A DNA stretch of 64,000 nt from Lewinellaceae bacterium (GCA_020636105.1 JACJYL010000002.1:1454001-1518000); one strand, 5' to 3'; counted from the stretch's first letter, positions 17,305 through 26,019 are shown. The notes: generated by a model from the sequence alone, not told the origin. Program-made: numbers and translations.

Positions 17305-17757
17305 TTAATTTCCATTAGGTCGATTATTCGGGGCATTGGGGTTTCGTTTGTTTTGCATCCTGTTGAGCACCATTTTTTTGAACTCCCGCTCGGCTTTGGT
17401 TAACATGGCAATTTTACTCGGAGGAATTGCTTTTTTAAATTCCCAATAATAGGCGCGTTTCAGTTTGGTGAGGTCTTCCTCCATCTGCAGGCGGTCAAGC
17501 ATGGCCTGCTCTGCTTGCGTGTCAGGCATCCAGTCCGGATCATCCTTAACGGAATACTTTTGGTTGATGGCCTTTTTCTCCTCCTCGAACCGATTGTAAA
17601 TGGGCCAAAAAGCGGCAGATTCTTTTTCCGTAAATTTAAGGCGGTCCGTAATATAGGCCACCTTGGCCGCATTGATTCTCTGTTTTTTATTAGGCTGTGC
17701 CAAAAGGCCTGCCGTGGCTACAAAACTTAAAATAGCCAAAATCATCCACTTTTTCAT
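17305..17757 (-). CDS. Spy/CpxP-like periplasmic protein of the ECF operon
   Basis: A 150-residue secreted protein with a signal peptide (MKKWMILAILSFVATAGLLAQ). The mature part is helical and charged, with KLKFTEKESAAFWPIYNRFEEEKKAI and a DLTKLKRAYYWEFKKAIPPSKIAMLTKAEREFKKMVL segment. It resembles the small periplasmic Spy/CpxP-like proteins that accompany ECF sigma factors in Bacteroidota and act as envelope-stress sensors or chaperones. The C-terminus is Asn/Pro/Arg-rich. It is third in the sigma, anti-sigma, Spy-like operon, just before the terminator. Confidence 0.7.
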   Translation of the reverse strand: MKKWMILAILSFVATAGLLAQPNKKQRINAAKVAYITDRLKFTEKESAAFWPIYNRFEEEKKAINQKYSVKDDPDWMPDTQAEQAMLDRLQMEEDLTKLKRAYYWEFKKAIPPSKIAMLTKAEREFKKMVLNRMQNKRNPNAPNNRPNGN

Positions 17758-17810
17758 GTGCTTAATTTTATAGTGTAAATCCTGATAATAAAATGTTCAT
17801 TAAATTTTGA

Positions 17811-18338
17811 TCAAAGTATCTCCTGAAGTTCATCCAGATTAAAGTCATCAATGATGTCATTTATGTATTCTTCAGGGAATTCATCAGAAGATCCGGCCAC
17901 AGGGGAAAATGAGGAAGGGTCTATTTCTGACACTTCAATCATATCATCCAGCTCAAATTCATCGATATGCTGATTGACGTATTCTGTCACTTCAGCAGGC
18001 GTAATATTGGCCAGGTATTCTTTCTCGCTTGTCGCTGATTTTGGAAAAAAAAGATAGATACCCAGGGCAAGTACCAGTCCCAATCCGGCCACTCGCAAAA
18101 CATATCGCGGTTGAAGCAGCCAATTGATGGTGTGCGCGCTATCCCGGAGCATTTTTTGTAAAAAGGAAGGTGCCGATATAGCCGCTTCCGGCACCGAATT
18201 TACACGATGCATGACATCATCCTGTAGTTGAGTGAAATAGTTCTCAGGAACCCGAAAACCATTTTTATCTATTTGTATATCCTTCAGCAATGGAGCTATT
18301 TCCTCCAATTCCTGCCTGATCTCATTCTTTTTGTCCAT
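17811..18338 (-). CDS. Putative anti-sigma factor, single-pass membrane protein
   Basis: A 175-residue protein with a cytoplasmic N-terminal ~85 residues, one membrane segment at about 83-97 (VAGLGLVLALGIYLFFP), and an acidic periplasmic tail. It starts 15 nt after the ECF sigma stop. That position and topology are typical of membrane anti-sigma factors, although I do not see a zinc-binding ZAS motif. The call therefore rests mainly on context. The tail ends in repeated acidic helices (NDIIDDFNLDELQEIL). Confidence 0.65.
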   Translation of the reverse strand: MDKKNEIRQELEEIAPLLKDIQIDKNGFRVPENYFTQLQDDVMHRVNSVPEAAISAPSFLQKMLRDSAHTINWLLQPRYVLRVAGLGLVLALGIYLFFPKSATSEKEYLANITPAEVTEYVNQHIDEFELDDMIEVSEIDPSSFSPVAGSSDEFPEEYINDIIDDFNLDELQEIL

Positions 18339-18353
18339 TATGGTATAGTGTAA

Positions 18354-18893
18354 TTACTCTTTTTTTAAAAAGCTTTCAATTTTTTTTGCTGCATGGTGAT
18401 AAGAAGCTTTTAGCGCTCCCACCGAAGTATCCAGCACTTCGGACATATTTTGGTAACTCATTTCTTCATAATACCTCATATTAAAAACCAACCGCTGCTT
18501 TTCCGGCAACTGATCCAGTGCACATTGGAGTTTCAACTGAATCTCATCCCCCTCAAAATAAGGGTCGGCCTTTAACTGGTTTTCCAGGCTATTTGATTCA
18601 TCCCCAAGCGAATCTGTCCTGTTCTTTTTTTCTTTTTTCAGGAAAGTGATGGCTTCATTCGTCGCAATTCGATACAACCAGGTATAAAGGGATGATTTCC
18701 GCTGAAATCCTCCAATACTCCGGAAGACCTTTACAAAACTATTTTGAACCACATCATTGGCATTTTCGTGACTGACCACCATGCGGCGAACATGCCAATA
18801 CAGGCGTTCCTGATATTTATCCATCAGCAAACGAAATCCTCGTTCCGCAAGTTGCTGGTCTACAAGCATATCCAGTATTTGTTCGTCCGACAT
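18354..18893 (-). CDS. ECF-type RNA polymerase sigma factor
   Basis: A 179-residue sigma-70 family factor. I use ATG 18893 (MSDEQILDMLVDQQLAERGF); upstream in-frame sequence to 19049 is A/T-rich and unlike the family. Region 2 is ERLYWHVRRMVVSHENANDVVQNSFVKVFRSIGGFQ, with the promoter-melting WLYRIATNEAITFLKK after it. Region 4 is ALDQLPEKQRLVFNMRYYEEMSYQNMSEVLDTSVGALKASYHHAAKKI. It directs polymerase to a small regulon and is presumably held by the membrane protein encoded next. The upstream divergent gene encodes a small c-type cytochrome lipoprotein. Confidence 0.92.
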   Translation of the reverse strand: MSDEQILDMLVDQQLAERGFRLLMDKYQERLYWHVRRMVVSHENANDVVQNSFVKVFRSIGGFQRKSSLYTWLYRIATNEAITFLKKEKKNRTDSLGDESNSLENQLKADPYFEGDEIQLKLQCALDQLPEKQRLVFNMRYYEEMSYQNMSEVLDTSVGALKASYHHAAKKIESFLKKE

Positions 18894-19025
18894 AAGGTTT
18901 CGTAACGGCTGCAATGGGTAGTTTTTAGGTTCTGGCCTTTTGACTGCCCTGCAGTGAAATGGTTTAAAATGTTTTTTGAAAAATAAAAAATAACTGCTTA
19001 AGATGGTTTTTATAGAGATAAAAAA

Positions 19026-19033
19026 TATTTTTG
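19026..19033 (+). promoter_or_regulatory. TAnnTTTG box before the small cytochrome gene
   Basis: TATTTTTG matches the Bacteroidota -7 consensus and ends 18 nt before the ATG at 19052. No good -33 box was found at the expected distance, so this is tentative. Confidence 0.4.
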
Positions 19034-19051
19034 TCCTCAACTTAAACATCC

Positions 19052-19510
19052 ATGCTAATGAAATACATTGTTTCTTTAACCGTTTTTATCCTTTTTTTAT
19101 TTGGTTGTGAATTGGACCCCGGAGAAACAGGTGCCCTCCAAAAACAAGAGACCGCAGCGCTAAACCCCAATGGCGACAGCGAACTTGCCCTGCTCATGAG
19201 AGCGATGGCCGATGAATTTACGGCCGTAAAAAAAGTGATCGAGGAAGGAGGAGAAATAGGGCACATTTCCGACTTTAAGTCCATTTATACAGCGATTCCC
19301 ACCAAAGAAAGTATGAAAGATAATGGATTCCAGGCTTTTGCGCAGGCTTTCCTGCAGTCAGTGGATGAACTTGAAAATAGCGAAAAAACACAAAGATCCG
19401 AAGCCTATAAGGGCGTAGTGAATGCCTGCATGAATTGCCACGAAGCCTCCTGTCACGGACCGATGAGAAGAATAGAAAAAATGTATATCCCTGAATTTGT
19501 AGGAGAATAG
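19052..19510 (+). CDS. Small haem-c lipoprotein
   Basis: A 152-residue protein with a lipoprotein signal (VFILFLFGC, Cys ~19; an alternative ATG two codons in is equally possible). The middle is helical, and the C-terminus contains one CxxCH haem attachment site (C126, C129, H130), followed by CH and Met residues. The haem site near the C-terminus of a helical protein resembles the cytochrome c' arrangement. The redox partner is unknown. It is divergent from the ECF sigma operon. Confidence 0.75.
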   Translation: MLMKYIVSLTVFILFLFGCELDPGETGALQKQETAALNPNGDSELALLMRAMADEFTAVKKVIEEGGEIGHISDFKSIYTAIPTKESMKDNGFQAFAQAFLQSVDELENSEKTQRSEAYKGVVNACMNCHEASCHGPMRRIEKMYIPEFVGE

Positions 19511-19514
19511 AATT

Positions 19515-20420
19515 TTATTCCAGCCCGGGAAGACAATATTGTTTGTATGCCGTTTGAAAGGGAATATCCCTGACCAGCCGTTTGTAGGTCAATTCATTGT
19601 GCCGGGGATTGGCTTCCGGTGAACGATCCTGGAAATAGACATCCGCCAGGCCCGGCAAACCGCCAACTCTATAGGCGCATTCCACCCGGCACAAAATTTC
19701 CCTTCCGGAAAGATGGGGATTGAATTTTTCTTCCACAATATAAGCCCTGCGCAGGTAATTTGACCACTGCAAACTCGTTGGCTCATTCAGCAAAAGTTTA
19801 GAGGAATTCCCCGAAGAATTGTATTCAACGAGAAATTCATCTCCCTTTTCAATGGGAAGGCCTTCCGAATAATAGGCCACCCCTGACCGTTCAAAATGAG
19901 TCTGACCATTGCTCAAAGCATCTCCCTCGGGAAAGGTGTAAAAAAAAATCCCCTGATCCCCAGACCACTTTATAGAATCAATGGTCGCAGTAGCCCTCGC
20001 CGTTTTACGGGCCATCAAAGTCTCCAATCTTTCCTGTTTTTCCTTTTCTCTTTTGCGTTTCTGATAACTGCCAAACACTAACCCCAAGGTGATAAAAAGG
20101 GCCAGTCCGACAAAAAGGGCGATAATCCGGTTACGGTTTACCCGGTTAAAAGCTTTGCGCCTCCTGTTGAGAGGGGTATCGGCATCTTTGTTCAATTTAA
20201 ACTCATAAGAAAACCGCTCGCCTTTCTTTTCCACACTAACTTCACAAAGTTCTTCATCAATAAAAAAACTGTAAAGTTTATCCTCGAAAACCTTAAAATC
20301 TATCTGGACGACTTTAGAATTTACATAGATCATCAAATGGCCGGTACGCTCGCCATGAAATATGCCTACAATGTGACGCTTCCCCTGCGGGCTTAAATAT
20401 GACCATCTGAATTGTGCCAT
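19515..20420 (-). CDS. Hypothetical single-pass membrane protein
   Basis: A 301-residue protein that I do not recognise. The N-terminal ~90 residues form a beta-rich cytoplasmic domain (RWSYLSPQGKRHIVGIFHGERTGHLMIYVN). A basic stretch (RRRKAFNRVNRNR) precedes a membrane helix at about 99-118, then a Lys/Arg/Glu-rich coiled coil and an extracytoplasmic ~170-residue domain. It ends 4 nt after the convergent cytochrome gene's stop. Its upstream region is occupied by CTGGTTGCTGGTTACT-type repeats that begin 2 bp before the start codon. Confidence 0.65.
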   Translation of the reverse strand: MAQFRWSYLSPQGKRHIVGIFHGERTGHLMIYVNSKVVQIDFKVFEDKLYSFFIDEELCEVSVEKKGERFSYEFKLNKDADTPLNRRRKAFNRVNRNRIIALFVGLALFITLGLVFGSYQKRKREKEKQERLETLMARKTARATATIDSIKWSGDQGIFFYTFPEGDALSNGQTHFERSGVAYYSEGLPIEKGDEFLVEYNSSGNSSKLLLNEPTSLQWSNYLRRAYIVEEKFNPHLSGREILCRVECAYRVGGLPGLADVYFQDRSPEANPRHNELTYKRLVRDIPFQTAYKQYCLPGLE

Positions 20421-20421
20421 T

Positions 20422-20478
20422 TTGCTGGTTGCTGGTTACTCGGTGCTGGTTGCTGGTTACTCGATACTGGTTATTGGG
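20422..20478 (+). repeat. Low-complexity CTGGTTGCTGGTTACTCG repeat
   Basis: Imperfect tandem copies of CTGGTTGCTGGTTACTCG fill this stretch. The reverse complement of the same theme (CAACCAGTAACCAG) occurs on the other side of the gamma-carbonic anhydrase gene at 21297-21412, so the gene is bracketed by inverted low-complexity repeats. Confidence 0.8.
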
Positions 20479-20688
20479 TGCTCTGTGAAAGATGCTTTTT
20501 TATAGGGATAACTTTGTTGGGCTACATATTATTTTATTGAACATTTTTTGCTCCTTTCGGGAAAAATTACAGCCCTTGCCGCATTCTCGCATTAAAAAAT
20601 TCAACAATAAACCCTGCCCGATGTTAAAAAAAAGGATCAAGCCATTAATTTTATGATCCTAAACCATCACAGACCTAAATTTCTGAAA

Positions 20689-21285
20689 ATGATCTACGAA
20701 TTCAAAGGATTCCGGCCAATAGTTCACGAATCTTCATTCATTCATCCTCAGGCGACCGTCACGGGGAATGTAATCATCGGGAAAGACGTCTATGTGGGGC
20801 CGGGGGCTGCCATTCGCGGCGACTGGGGGGAAATCATTATCGAGGACGGCTGTAATGTCCAGGAAAACTGTACCATCCACATGTTTCCGGGCACCACCAC
20901 CCGGCTGAAAAAAGGGGCCCATATCGGTCACGGCGCCATCATACACGGTGGCACTATCGGTGAAAATGTTTTGGTGGGAATGAACAGCGTCATCATGGAT
21001 GAGGCAGAGATTGGGGACGAATGTATTATCGGCGCCCTGGCTTTTGTAAAATCCGGGGAAAAAATTCCGGCCAGGAGCCTGGTAGTCGGCAACCCGGCAC
21101 GTATTATCAAACAGGTAAGCGATGAAATGATCGCCTGGAAAACCAAGGGCACCCAACTTTACCAACAACTACCCAAAGAATGTCATGAAACCTTGAAACC
21201 CTGTGAGCCGCTTCGGGAAGTGCCCGAAGACCGCCCTTCTCAGGAGAAGTTGTTTGAGGTATGGCGAAAAGCACAGAAAGACTGA
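20689..21285 (+). CDS. Gamma-class carbonic anhydrase-like hexapeptide protein
   Basis: A 198-residue left-handed beta-helix protein. ATG 20689 gives the family start (MIYEFKGFRPIVHESSFIHPQATVTGNV); an ATG at 20653 adds 12 atypical residues. Hexapeptide repeats run through about residue 150, with the metal-ligand His pattern NCTIHMF..GAHIGHGAIIHGG characteristic of PaaY/CaiE/YrdA-type gamma-carbonic anhydrase-like proteins. These form trimers; some hydrate CO2 and others act as thioesterases. The C-terminal helix (QLYQQLPKECHETLKPCEPL) fits the PaaY subgroup. No phenylacetate genes are nearby. Confidence 0.85.
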   Translation: MIYEFKGFRPIVHESSFIHPQATVTGNVIIGKDVYVGPGAAIRGDWGEIIIEDGCNVQENCTIHMFPGTTTRLKKGAHIGHGAIIHGGTIGENVLVGMNSVIMDEAEIGDECIIGALAFVKSGEKIPARSLVVGNPARIIKQVSDEMIAWKTKGTQLYQQLPKECHETLKPCEPLREVPEDRPSQEKLFEVWRKAQKD

Positions 21286-21296
21286 GAAAAACAAGT

Positions 21297-21412
21297 CTTC
21301 CGGCAACCAGTAACCAGCGTTCAGAAACAAGTCTCCCAGTATCCAGCAACCAGTAACCAATATCAAGCAAAGCATCAAGCAACCAGCATCAAGCAACCAG
21401 CATCAAGCAATC
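21297..21412 (+). repeat. Low-complexity CAACCAGTAACCAG / CATCAAGCAACCAG repeat
   Basis: About 115 bp of imperfect repeats of CAACCAGTAACCAG and CATCAAGCAACCAG run up to the stop codon of the VOC gene on the other strand. It is the inverted counterpart of 20422-20478. Open frames here encode only Leu/Trp/Gly-rich artefacts. Confidence 0.8.
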
Positions 21413-22470
21413 TAATCCTTAATCCTCCCCCAGGACATGGTTTTTACCATCCAGTTGGGCAAACGTTTGCCAAGTTTACGCTTTTGAATATTCATATACC
21501 AACCGATCTTTTCAATAATAGGCAATTTGTGGGTCTCCACAAACTCGATCAGGGTACCGTCAGGATCTTCGATATAGGCAAAGTGACCGGCTGCCACGCC
21601 CATATCAAAACTATCCGCACTATCCACCGTAAAAGGAAATCCTTTCGCAGCACATCTTTTTCGGAGTCCGTCCATGCCCTGGATATCAAAACAGAGATGA
21701 ATAAACCCGGGGTCTCCCCAAATTCTGCCTTCGTATATTTTTTGTGGCGTACGACTTTTTACGCAAATCAATTCAATTTGAGAGGGACCCAACAATTTGG
21801 AAAACGGCCCCATTCTTTCCTCCTTATGCCTCAATAAAACACGGCGTAAGGTTTCTTTTCCTCCGGGTAGGCCGGACAAATCATCAAAGACACCTTCCTT
21901 ATCATAAACCACTTCGTCGTATCCCAAAATATCGCAATAAACAGTGCGGGCCTTTTCAAAATCAGTCACGCCGATCATGGCGCCGTATATGCCTCCGTTG
22001 ACGGATTTATCCGCCATAAAAACGTGTTCCTCATTGACTACCTGGAAGATATTTCCGTATAAATCTCGGACAAAAAAGTGCATGTTACCTGAAGGATCGG
22101 TTACGACCTCACCCAACAGATCGAGTTCTTTTTCGGTAAAATCATGATAGGCGGCCCTGACATCCTTTGATTTCACCTTGGCGATATTGATACCGAGATC
22201 ACCAATAAGAATGTCAAAACTACAGGGTTCCGGCGTTTTACCGGTATGTTGCCAAATCTCAAATCCGCCTCCTCCCTGCATATTCATGGCCAGGGCGGCA
22301 TAACGTTTTCTTGGTTGGCCTGCTGTGTGTGGCAACATCAATTCAGCTACCGCCTCATCTTCAAAAACCCGGATATCCATACCAAAATTCTGACGGTACC
22401 ATTTCCATGCTTCATGCAAATCGGTCACTCCGACCCCCATCTGCTGTATTCCACTGATTAAACTACTCAT
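21412..22470 (-). CDS. VOC superfamily protein with two glyoxalase-like domains
   Basis: A 352-residue protein with two vicinal-oxygen-chelate domains. The first is at about 5-140 (QMGVGVTDLHEAWKWYRQNFGMDIRVFEDE), the second at about 160-315 (YGAMIGVTDFEKARTVYCDILGYDEVVYD) and ends in the EDPDGTLIEFVETHKLP motif, which contributes a metal-ligand Glu. Such proteins act as dioxygenases, isomerases or glyoxalases on small molecules; the substrate cannot be inferred. The last ~30 residues form a basic tail. Its start region faces the nos cluster divergently. Confidence 0.8.
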   Translation of the reverse strand: MSSLISGIQQMGVGVTDLHEAWKWYRQNFGMDIRVFEDEAVAELMLPHTAGQPRKRYAALAMNMQGGGGFEIWQHTGKTPEPCSFDILIGDLGINIAKVKSKDVRAAYHDFTEKELDLLGEVVTDPSGNMHFFVRDLYGNIFQVVNEEHVFMADKSVNGGIYGAMIGVTDFEKARTVYCDILGYDEVVYDKEGVFDDLSGLPGGKETLRRVLLRHKEERMGPFSKLLGPSQIELICVKSRTPQKIYEGRIWGDPGFIHLCFDIQGMDGLRKRCAAKGFPFTVDSADSFDMGVAAGHFAYIEDPDGTLIEFVETHKLPIIEKIGWYMNIQKRKLGKRLPNWMVKTMSWGRIKD

Positions 22471-22552
22471 AAAAAAAAATTTGAGCGAAGATAATATCTT
22501 AAATTATAATTTGGAAGATCAAACAATATAAAGGCCATTAATAATCTCAAAA

Positions 22553-22619
22553 TGACAAAAATCACCATACATCCCTGACTTTTGTCATATTTAGACACAT
22601 TCTAAATAAGCTATCTTTG
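22553..22619 (+). promoter_or_regulatory. Putative nos operon promoter with inverted repeat
   Basis: TATCTTTG at 22612-22619 matches the Bacteroidota -7 box, with a TTTA at 22590-22593 in roughly the -33 position (18-bp spacer). Just upstream is an 8-bp inverted repeat, TGACAAAA (22553-22560) and TTTTGTCA (22580-22587). It overlaps the upstream edge of the promoter and is a candidate operator. The cytochrome gene starts 43 nt downstream. Confidence 0.5.
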
Positions 22620-22661
22620 TTCTGTTCTTTTATCTTTTCAAACTAATAAATTTAATACACA

Positions 22662-23129
22662 ATGAGAATTCAAGCCCTATCCATTTTTAGTCTTATCCTC
22701 CTTCTATTCTTTTCCTGCGGAGGAGAGACTCCTACAACCGACGGAACGCCTAAGCCCGCGCCGAAATCCATGATAGCGGATGAGGCGGATCCTATGGACA
22801 ACTTAGGCATTGGGCCGATCACCGAAGCTATTACGCTTCCTGAAACCATTGACGAAGCCCTTGTCACCAAAGGAATTGAGGTTTACGAGGCCAAATGTAC
22901 CGCCTGCCATAAACCTGACAAAAAATTCATCGGCCCTGCTCCTGCCGGTATCCTGCAAAGAAGAAATCCAACCTGGATCATGAATATGATCCTCGATCCG
23001 GAAAAAATGATCCAGGAAGATCCTATTGCAAAAAAATTGCTGATGGAATATAATGGAGCCCCTATGGCCAACCAGGGCCTTACACAGGAAGAAGCAAGAG
23101 CCATCCTGGAATATTTCAGGACTTTATAA
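22662..23129 (+). CDS. Monohaem cytochrome c lipoprotein of the nos cluster
   Basis: A 155-residue lipoprotein (signal ending LLLFFSC, Cys 19) with one class I cytochrome c domain. The haem site CTACH is at 79-83 and the likely axial Met is M135 in the YNGAPMANQGL loop. It opens the nos cluster, and small cytochromes in this position are thought to pass electrons to clade II N2O reductases. That role is inferred from context. It is followed by a 272-bp gap and then the fasciclin gene. Confidence 0.85.
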   Translation: MRIQALSIFSLILLLFFSCGGETPTTDGTPKPAPKSMIADEADPMDNLGIGPITEAITLPETIDEALVTKGIEVYEAKCTACHKPDKKFIGPAPAGILQRRNPTWIMNMILDPEKMIQEDPIAKKLLMEYNGAPMANQGLTQEEARAILEYFRTL

Positions 23130-23200
23130 TACAATAGGAACAATGAAAAAATAAATTGACATCCTTAATCCTGTAAGTCGCTGTAAATCAGCACTTTTCA

Positions 23201-23224
23201 ACCTGCATTCCTGCGTCTGCAGGT
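23201..23224 (+). repeat. Short palindromic element CCTGCA..TGCAGG
   Basis: ACCTGCA at 23201-23207 and TGCAGGT at 23218-23224 form a 7-bp stem, followed by AGG. It lies in the gap between the cytochrome and fasciclin genes. Its sequence (CCTG..CTGCGTC..CAGGTAG) resembles the insertion inside the disrupted tRNA at about 37885-37911, suggesting one family of small palindromes. Confidence 0.5.
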
Positions 23225-23401
23225 AGGTTTTAAATTTATCATTTTAAATTTTCCTTAGTTCCTCTTTCAAACGCTTTTCTGATGTTTTCCCCGAACGTTA
23301 TATGAATTTCAAGAATGCTCAATTGACTAACCAATAACATACCCAAAAACCAAAATACGAGCCATTATTGCATATTTTAGAACGTTATAAATCAAACATC
23401 A

Positions 23402-23980
23402 ATGAAATTCAAAATCCTATTCGTCCTGCTCGTTTCCGGGCTGGTAATTACTGCCTGTAATTCAGGAGGACCACAAAACACAGCCGCCGGAGACGCCTCT
23501 GGCAATTACGAAGCCAATACGCCGAAAGGACAGGCATCCGTTCAGGATGATGTCTCAGCCAAAAACATCTTACAAGTCGCTGCCGGCTCTCCGGACCACA
23601 CCACTTTAGTGGCCGCAGTGCAGGCTGCATCAATCGAACACGTTTTGGTTAATGCAGGCCCGCTGACCGTTTTCGCACCTACAAATGCTGCCTTCGAAAA
23701 ACTTCCTGAAGGAACAGTAGAAAACCTGTTGAAACCGGAAAACAAAGCTACGTTGGCAAACATTCTTACCCGCCATGCCGCTCCGGGCTCTTACGATCCT
23801 GAAGCCCTTAGAAAAGAAGCCCAAAAAGGCAGAAAACTCTACATGGCCACAGGAGATTACCTGGAGGTGACGACTGAAGGTGACGACGTTTTTGTCGATG
23901 GCAAAAAGATTCTTGGAACCATCTATACCTCAAACGGTGTCATCAATGTAATCGACGAGGTCATTTTGCCAAAAAAATAA
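23402..23980 (+). CDS. Fasciclin (FAS1) domain lipoprotein in the nos cluster
   Basis: A 192-residue lipoprotein (VLLVSGLVITAC) with a single FAS1 domain of about 135 residues. Motifs include the H1 region GPLTVFAPTNAAFEKLPEGTVENLLKPENKATLANILTRHAAPG and the C-terminal NGVINVIDEVILPK. FAS1 domains usually serve adhesion or protein contacts. The gene stands directly before nosZ, with 43 nt between them, and after the cytochrome gene, so it is probably cotranscribed. A role in N2O reductase anchoring or copper handling would be speculation. Confidence 0.85.
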   Translation: MKFKILFVLLVSGLVITACNSGGPQNTAAGDASGNYEANTPKGQASVQDDVSAKNILQVAAGSPDHTTLVAAVQAASIEHVLVNAGPLTVFAPTNAAFEKLPEGTVENLLKPENKATLANILTRHAAPGSYDPEALRKEAQKGRKLYMATGDYLEVTTEGDDVFVDGKKILGTIYTSNGVINVIDEVILPKK

Positions 23981-24023
23981 CAGAACGAAAAATTTAAAAC
24001 CTAACAAAAAAAATCACTTTAAT

Positions 24024-25991
24024 ATGAGAGTAATATTAAAAACGATCACCTTCGCATTGCTATTTGCAAGTTTATGGACAATGACCAGTTGTTCAAATGG
24101 TGGTTCCAATTCCAATAGCGGTGCCATTGGCGGCAGCGCAGCTGAAAAAGCATTTGTTGCTCCTGGAGAGCTCGACGAATTTTATGCTTTTATTTCCGGT
24201 GGATTCAGCGGCCAATTAGCCGTTTATGGATTACCATCAGGAAGATTATTCAAAGTTATCCCTGTTTTCTCCGTTGACGGTGAAAAGGCTTATGGATTCA
24301 ATGAAGAAACAAAACCATTGCTCGAAACTTCTCACGGTTTTGTTCCCTGGGATGATTCTCACCACCCTGACCTTTCCCAGACAGAAGGGGTCATTGACGG
24401 CAGATGGTGTTTCATTAATGGAAACAATACCCCTCGTATCGCCCGTATCAGTCTGAAGACTTTCGAAACGGAAGAGATCATCGAGATCCCTAACAGTGCG
24501 GGAAACCACAGCTCCTCTTTCGTTACTGAAAATACAGAATACGTGGTTGCCGGTACTCGTTTTGGCGTTCCCGTACCACAACGGGATATGCCTATCGACC
24601 AATACAAAGGCAACTTTAAAGGGGCTTTATCCTTCATTAAGGTAGATCCTGAATCCGGACATATGAACATTGCCTTCCAGGTACTGATGCCCGGTTTTAA
24701 CTTTGACCTGGCCCACCCAGGCAGAGGAAAATCCCACGGCTGGATGTTCTTCTCTTCCTACAATACAGAAGAAGCCAACACCCTCCTCGAGGTGAATGCT
24801 TCACAAAACGATAAGGACTTTATTGCTGCCATTAACTGGAAAAAAGCAGAAGAGTATATTGCACAGGGCAAATTCACTACTATGCCTTCGAAATATGCTC
24901 ACAACGTTTATGATGAAGGTACCCATTCCGCCACTTCCAGCATGATGACCGAAGTCAGAGTTTTAAATCCTGCCGATTTTACGGATTTGGTTTACTTCCT
25001 CCCCACCCCTAAATCTCCACACGGTTGTGATGTTGACCCTACAGGAGAATATATCGTGGGTAGCGGTAAATTGGCTGCAGCCCTGACCGTTCACTCTTTC
25101 ACCAAAATGCTGAAGGCTATCGAAGACAAAGCTTTTGATGGTGATGCTTATGGCATTCCGATCTTAAACTTTGACGCCGTAAATGCCGGTACTGTTGAGC
25201 AACCGGGTCTCGGCCCTTTGCATACCGAATTCGATACCCGGGGCAATGCCTATACTACTTTCTTTATCTCTTCAGAGGTCGTGAAGTGGAAACTTGGCAC
25301 CTGGGAAGTATTGGACAGAAAACCAACCTACTATTCTGTTGGTCACCTGATGATCCCCGGAGGTAACTCAAGAAAACCTTACGACAAGTACCTGGTTGCG
25401 ATGAATAAGATCACCAAAGACCGTTACCTGCCCACAGGTCCTGAACTTTGCCAGTCTGCCCAGCTGTACGATATCAGTGGAGACAAAATGGAGCTGATCC
25501 TGGACTTTCCCACCATTGGGGAACCCCACTATGCAGCCGGTGCTCCTGCTGATTTAATCATACCTAATTCGCAGAAAATTTACAGGCTTGAAGACAACAA
25601 TCACCCGTTCGCTACAAAATCTGAAAAGGAAGCCAAGGTGGTTCGTGATGGAAAAAATGTCCACGTTTATATGACCATGATCCGGAGTCACTTTGCTCCT
25701 GACAACATTGAAGGCGTTAAAGTGGGTGACCGGGTTTACTTCCACGTGACCAACCTGGAACAGGACTTTGACGTACCTCACGGCATTGCCATGATTGGTG
25801 CAAATACGTCTGAATTACTGATCATGCCCGGACAAACGGAAACCTTTACCTGGGAACCTAAAGAAGTGGGCGTATGGCCATTCTATTGCACGGATTTCTG
25901 TTCAGCCCTTCACCAGGAAATGCAGGGATATGTAAGAGTTTCTGCTCCGGGAGCAGATGTACCCATAAAATGGTCTCTTGACGGAGAATAA
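24024..25991 (+). CDS. nosZ: Nitrous oxide reductase, clade II (Sec/lipoprotein type)
   Basis: A 655-residue enzyme that reduces N2O to N2 in the periplasm. The N-terminus is a Sec-type signal ending in a lipobox-like TMTSC rather than a twin-arginine signal, which is typical of clade II NosZ. A seven-bladed propeller carries the CuZ histidines, seen in WDDSHHPDLSQTEG, FDLAHPGRGKSHGWMF, YDEGTHSATSS, SPHGCDVDPTGEYIVGSGKL and LGPLHTEFDTRGNAYTTFF. The C-terminal cupredoxin domain has a complete CuA site (C622, C626, H630, M633 in CTDFCSALHQEMQGY). No nitrite or nitric oxide reductase genes are in the window. Confidence 0.97.
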   Translation: MRVILKTITFALLFASLWTMTSCSNGGSNSNSGAIGGSAAEKAFVAPGELDEFYAFISGGFSGQLAVYGLPSGRLFKVIPVFSVDGEKAYGFNEETKPLLETSHGFVPWDDSHHPDLSQTEGVIDGRWCFINGNNTPRIARISLKTFETEEIIEIPNSAGNHSSSFVTENTEYVVAGTRFGVPVPQRDMPIDQYKGNFKGALSFIKVDPESGHMNIAFQVLMPGFNFDLAHPGRGKSHGWMFFSSYNTEEANTLLEVNASQNDKDFIAAINWKKAEEYIAQGKFTTMPSKYAHNVYDEGTHSATSSMMTEVRVLNPADFTDLVYFLPTPKSPHGCDVDPTGEYIVGSGKLAAALTVHSFTKMLKAIEDKAFDGDAYGIPILNFDAVNAGTVEQPGLGPLHTEFDTRGNAYTTFFISSEVVKWKLGTWEVLDRKPTYYSVGHLMIPGGNSRKPYDKYLVAMNKITKDRYLPTGPELCQSAQLYDISGDKMELILDFPTIGEPHYAAGAPADLIIPNSQKIYRLEDNNHPFATKSEKEAKVVRDGKNVHVYMTMIRSHFAPDNIEGVKVGDRVYFHVTNLEQDFDVPHGIAMIGANTSELLIMPGQTETFTWEPKEVGVWPFYCTDFCSALHQEMQGYVRVSAPGADVPIKWSLDGE

Positions 25992-26019
25992 TTTATAAAG
26001 TATTGTGTGAATCATGAGG

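Noticed and set aside
21107..21396. Leu/Trp/Gly-rich minus-strand ORFs after the gamma-carbonic anhydrase gene
   Set aside because: They are encoded by the CAACCAG low-complexity repeat and the antisense of a real gene.
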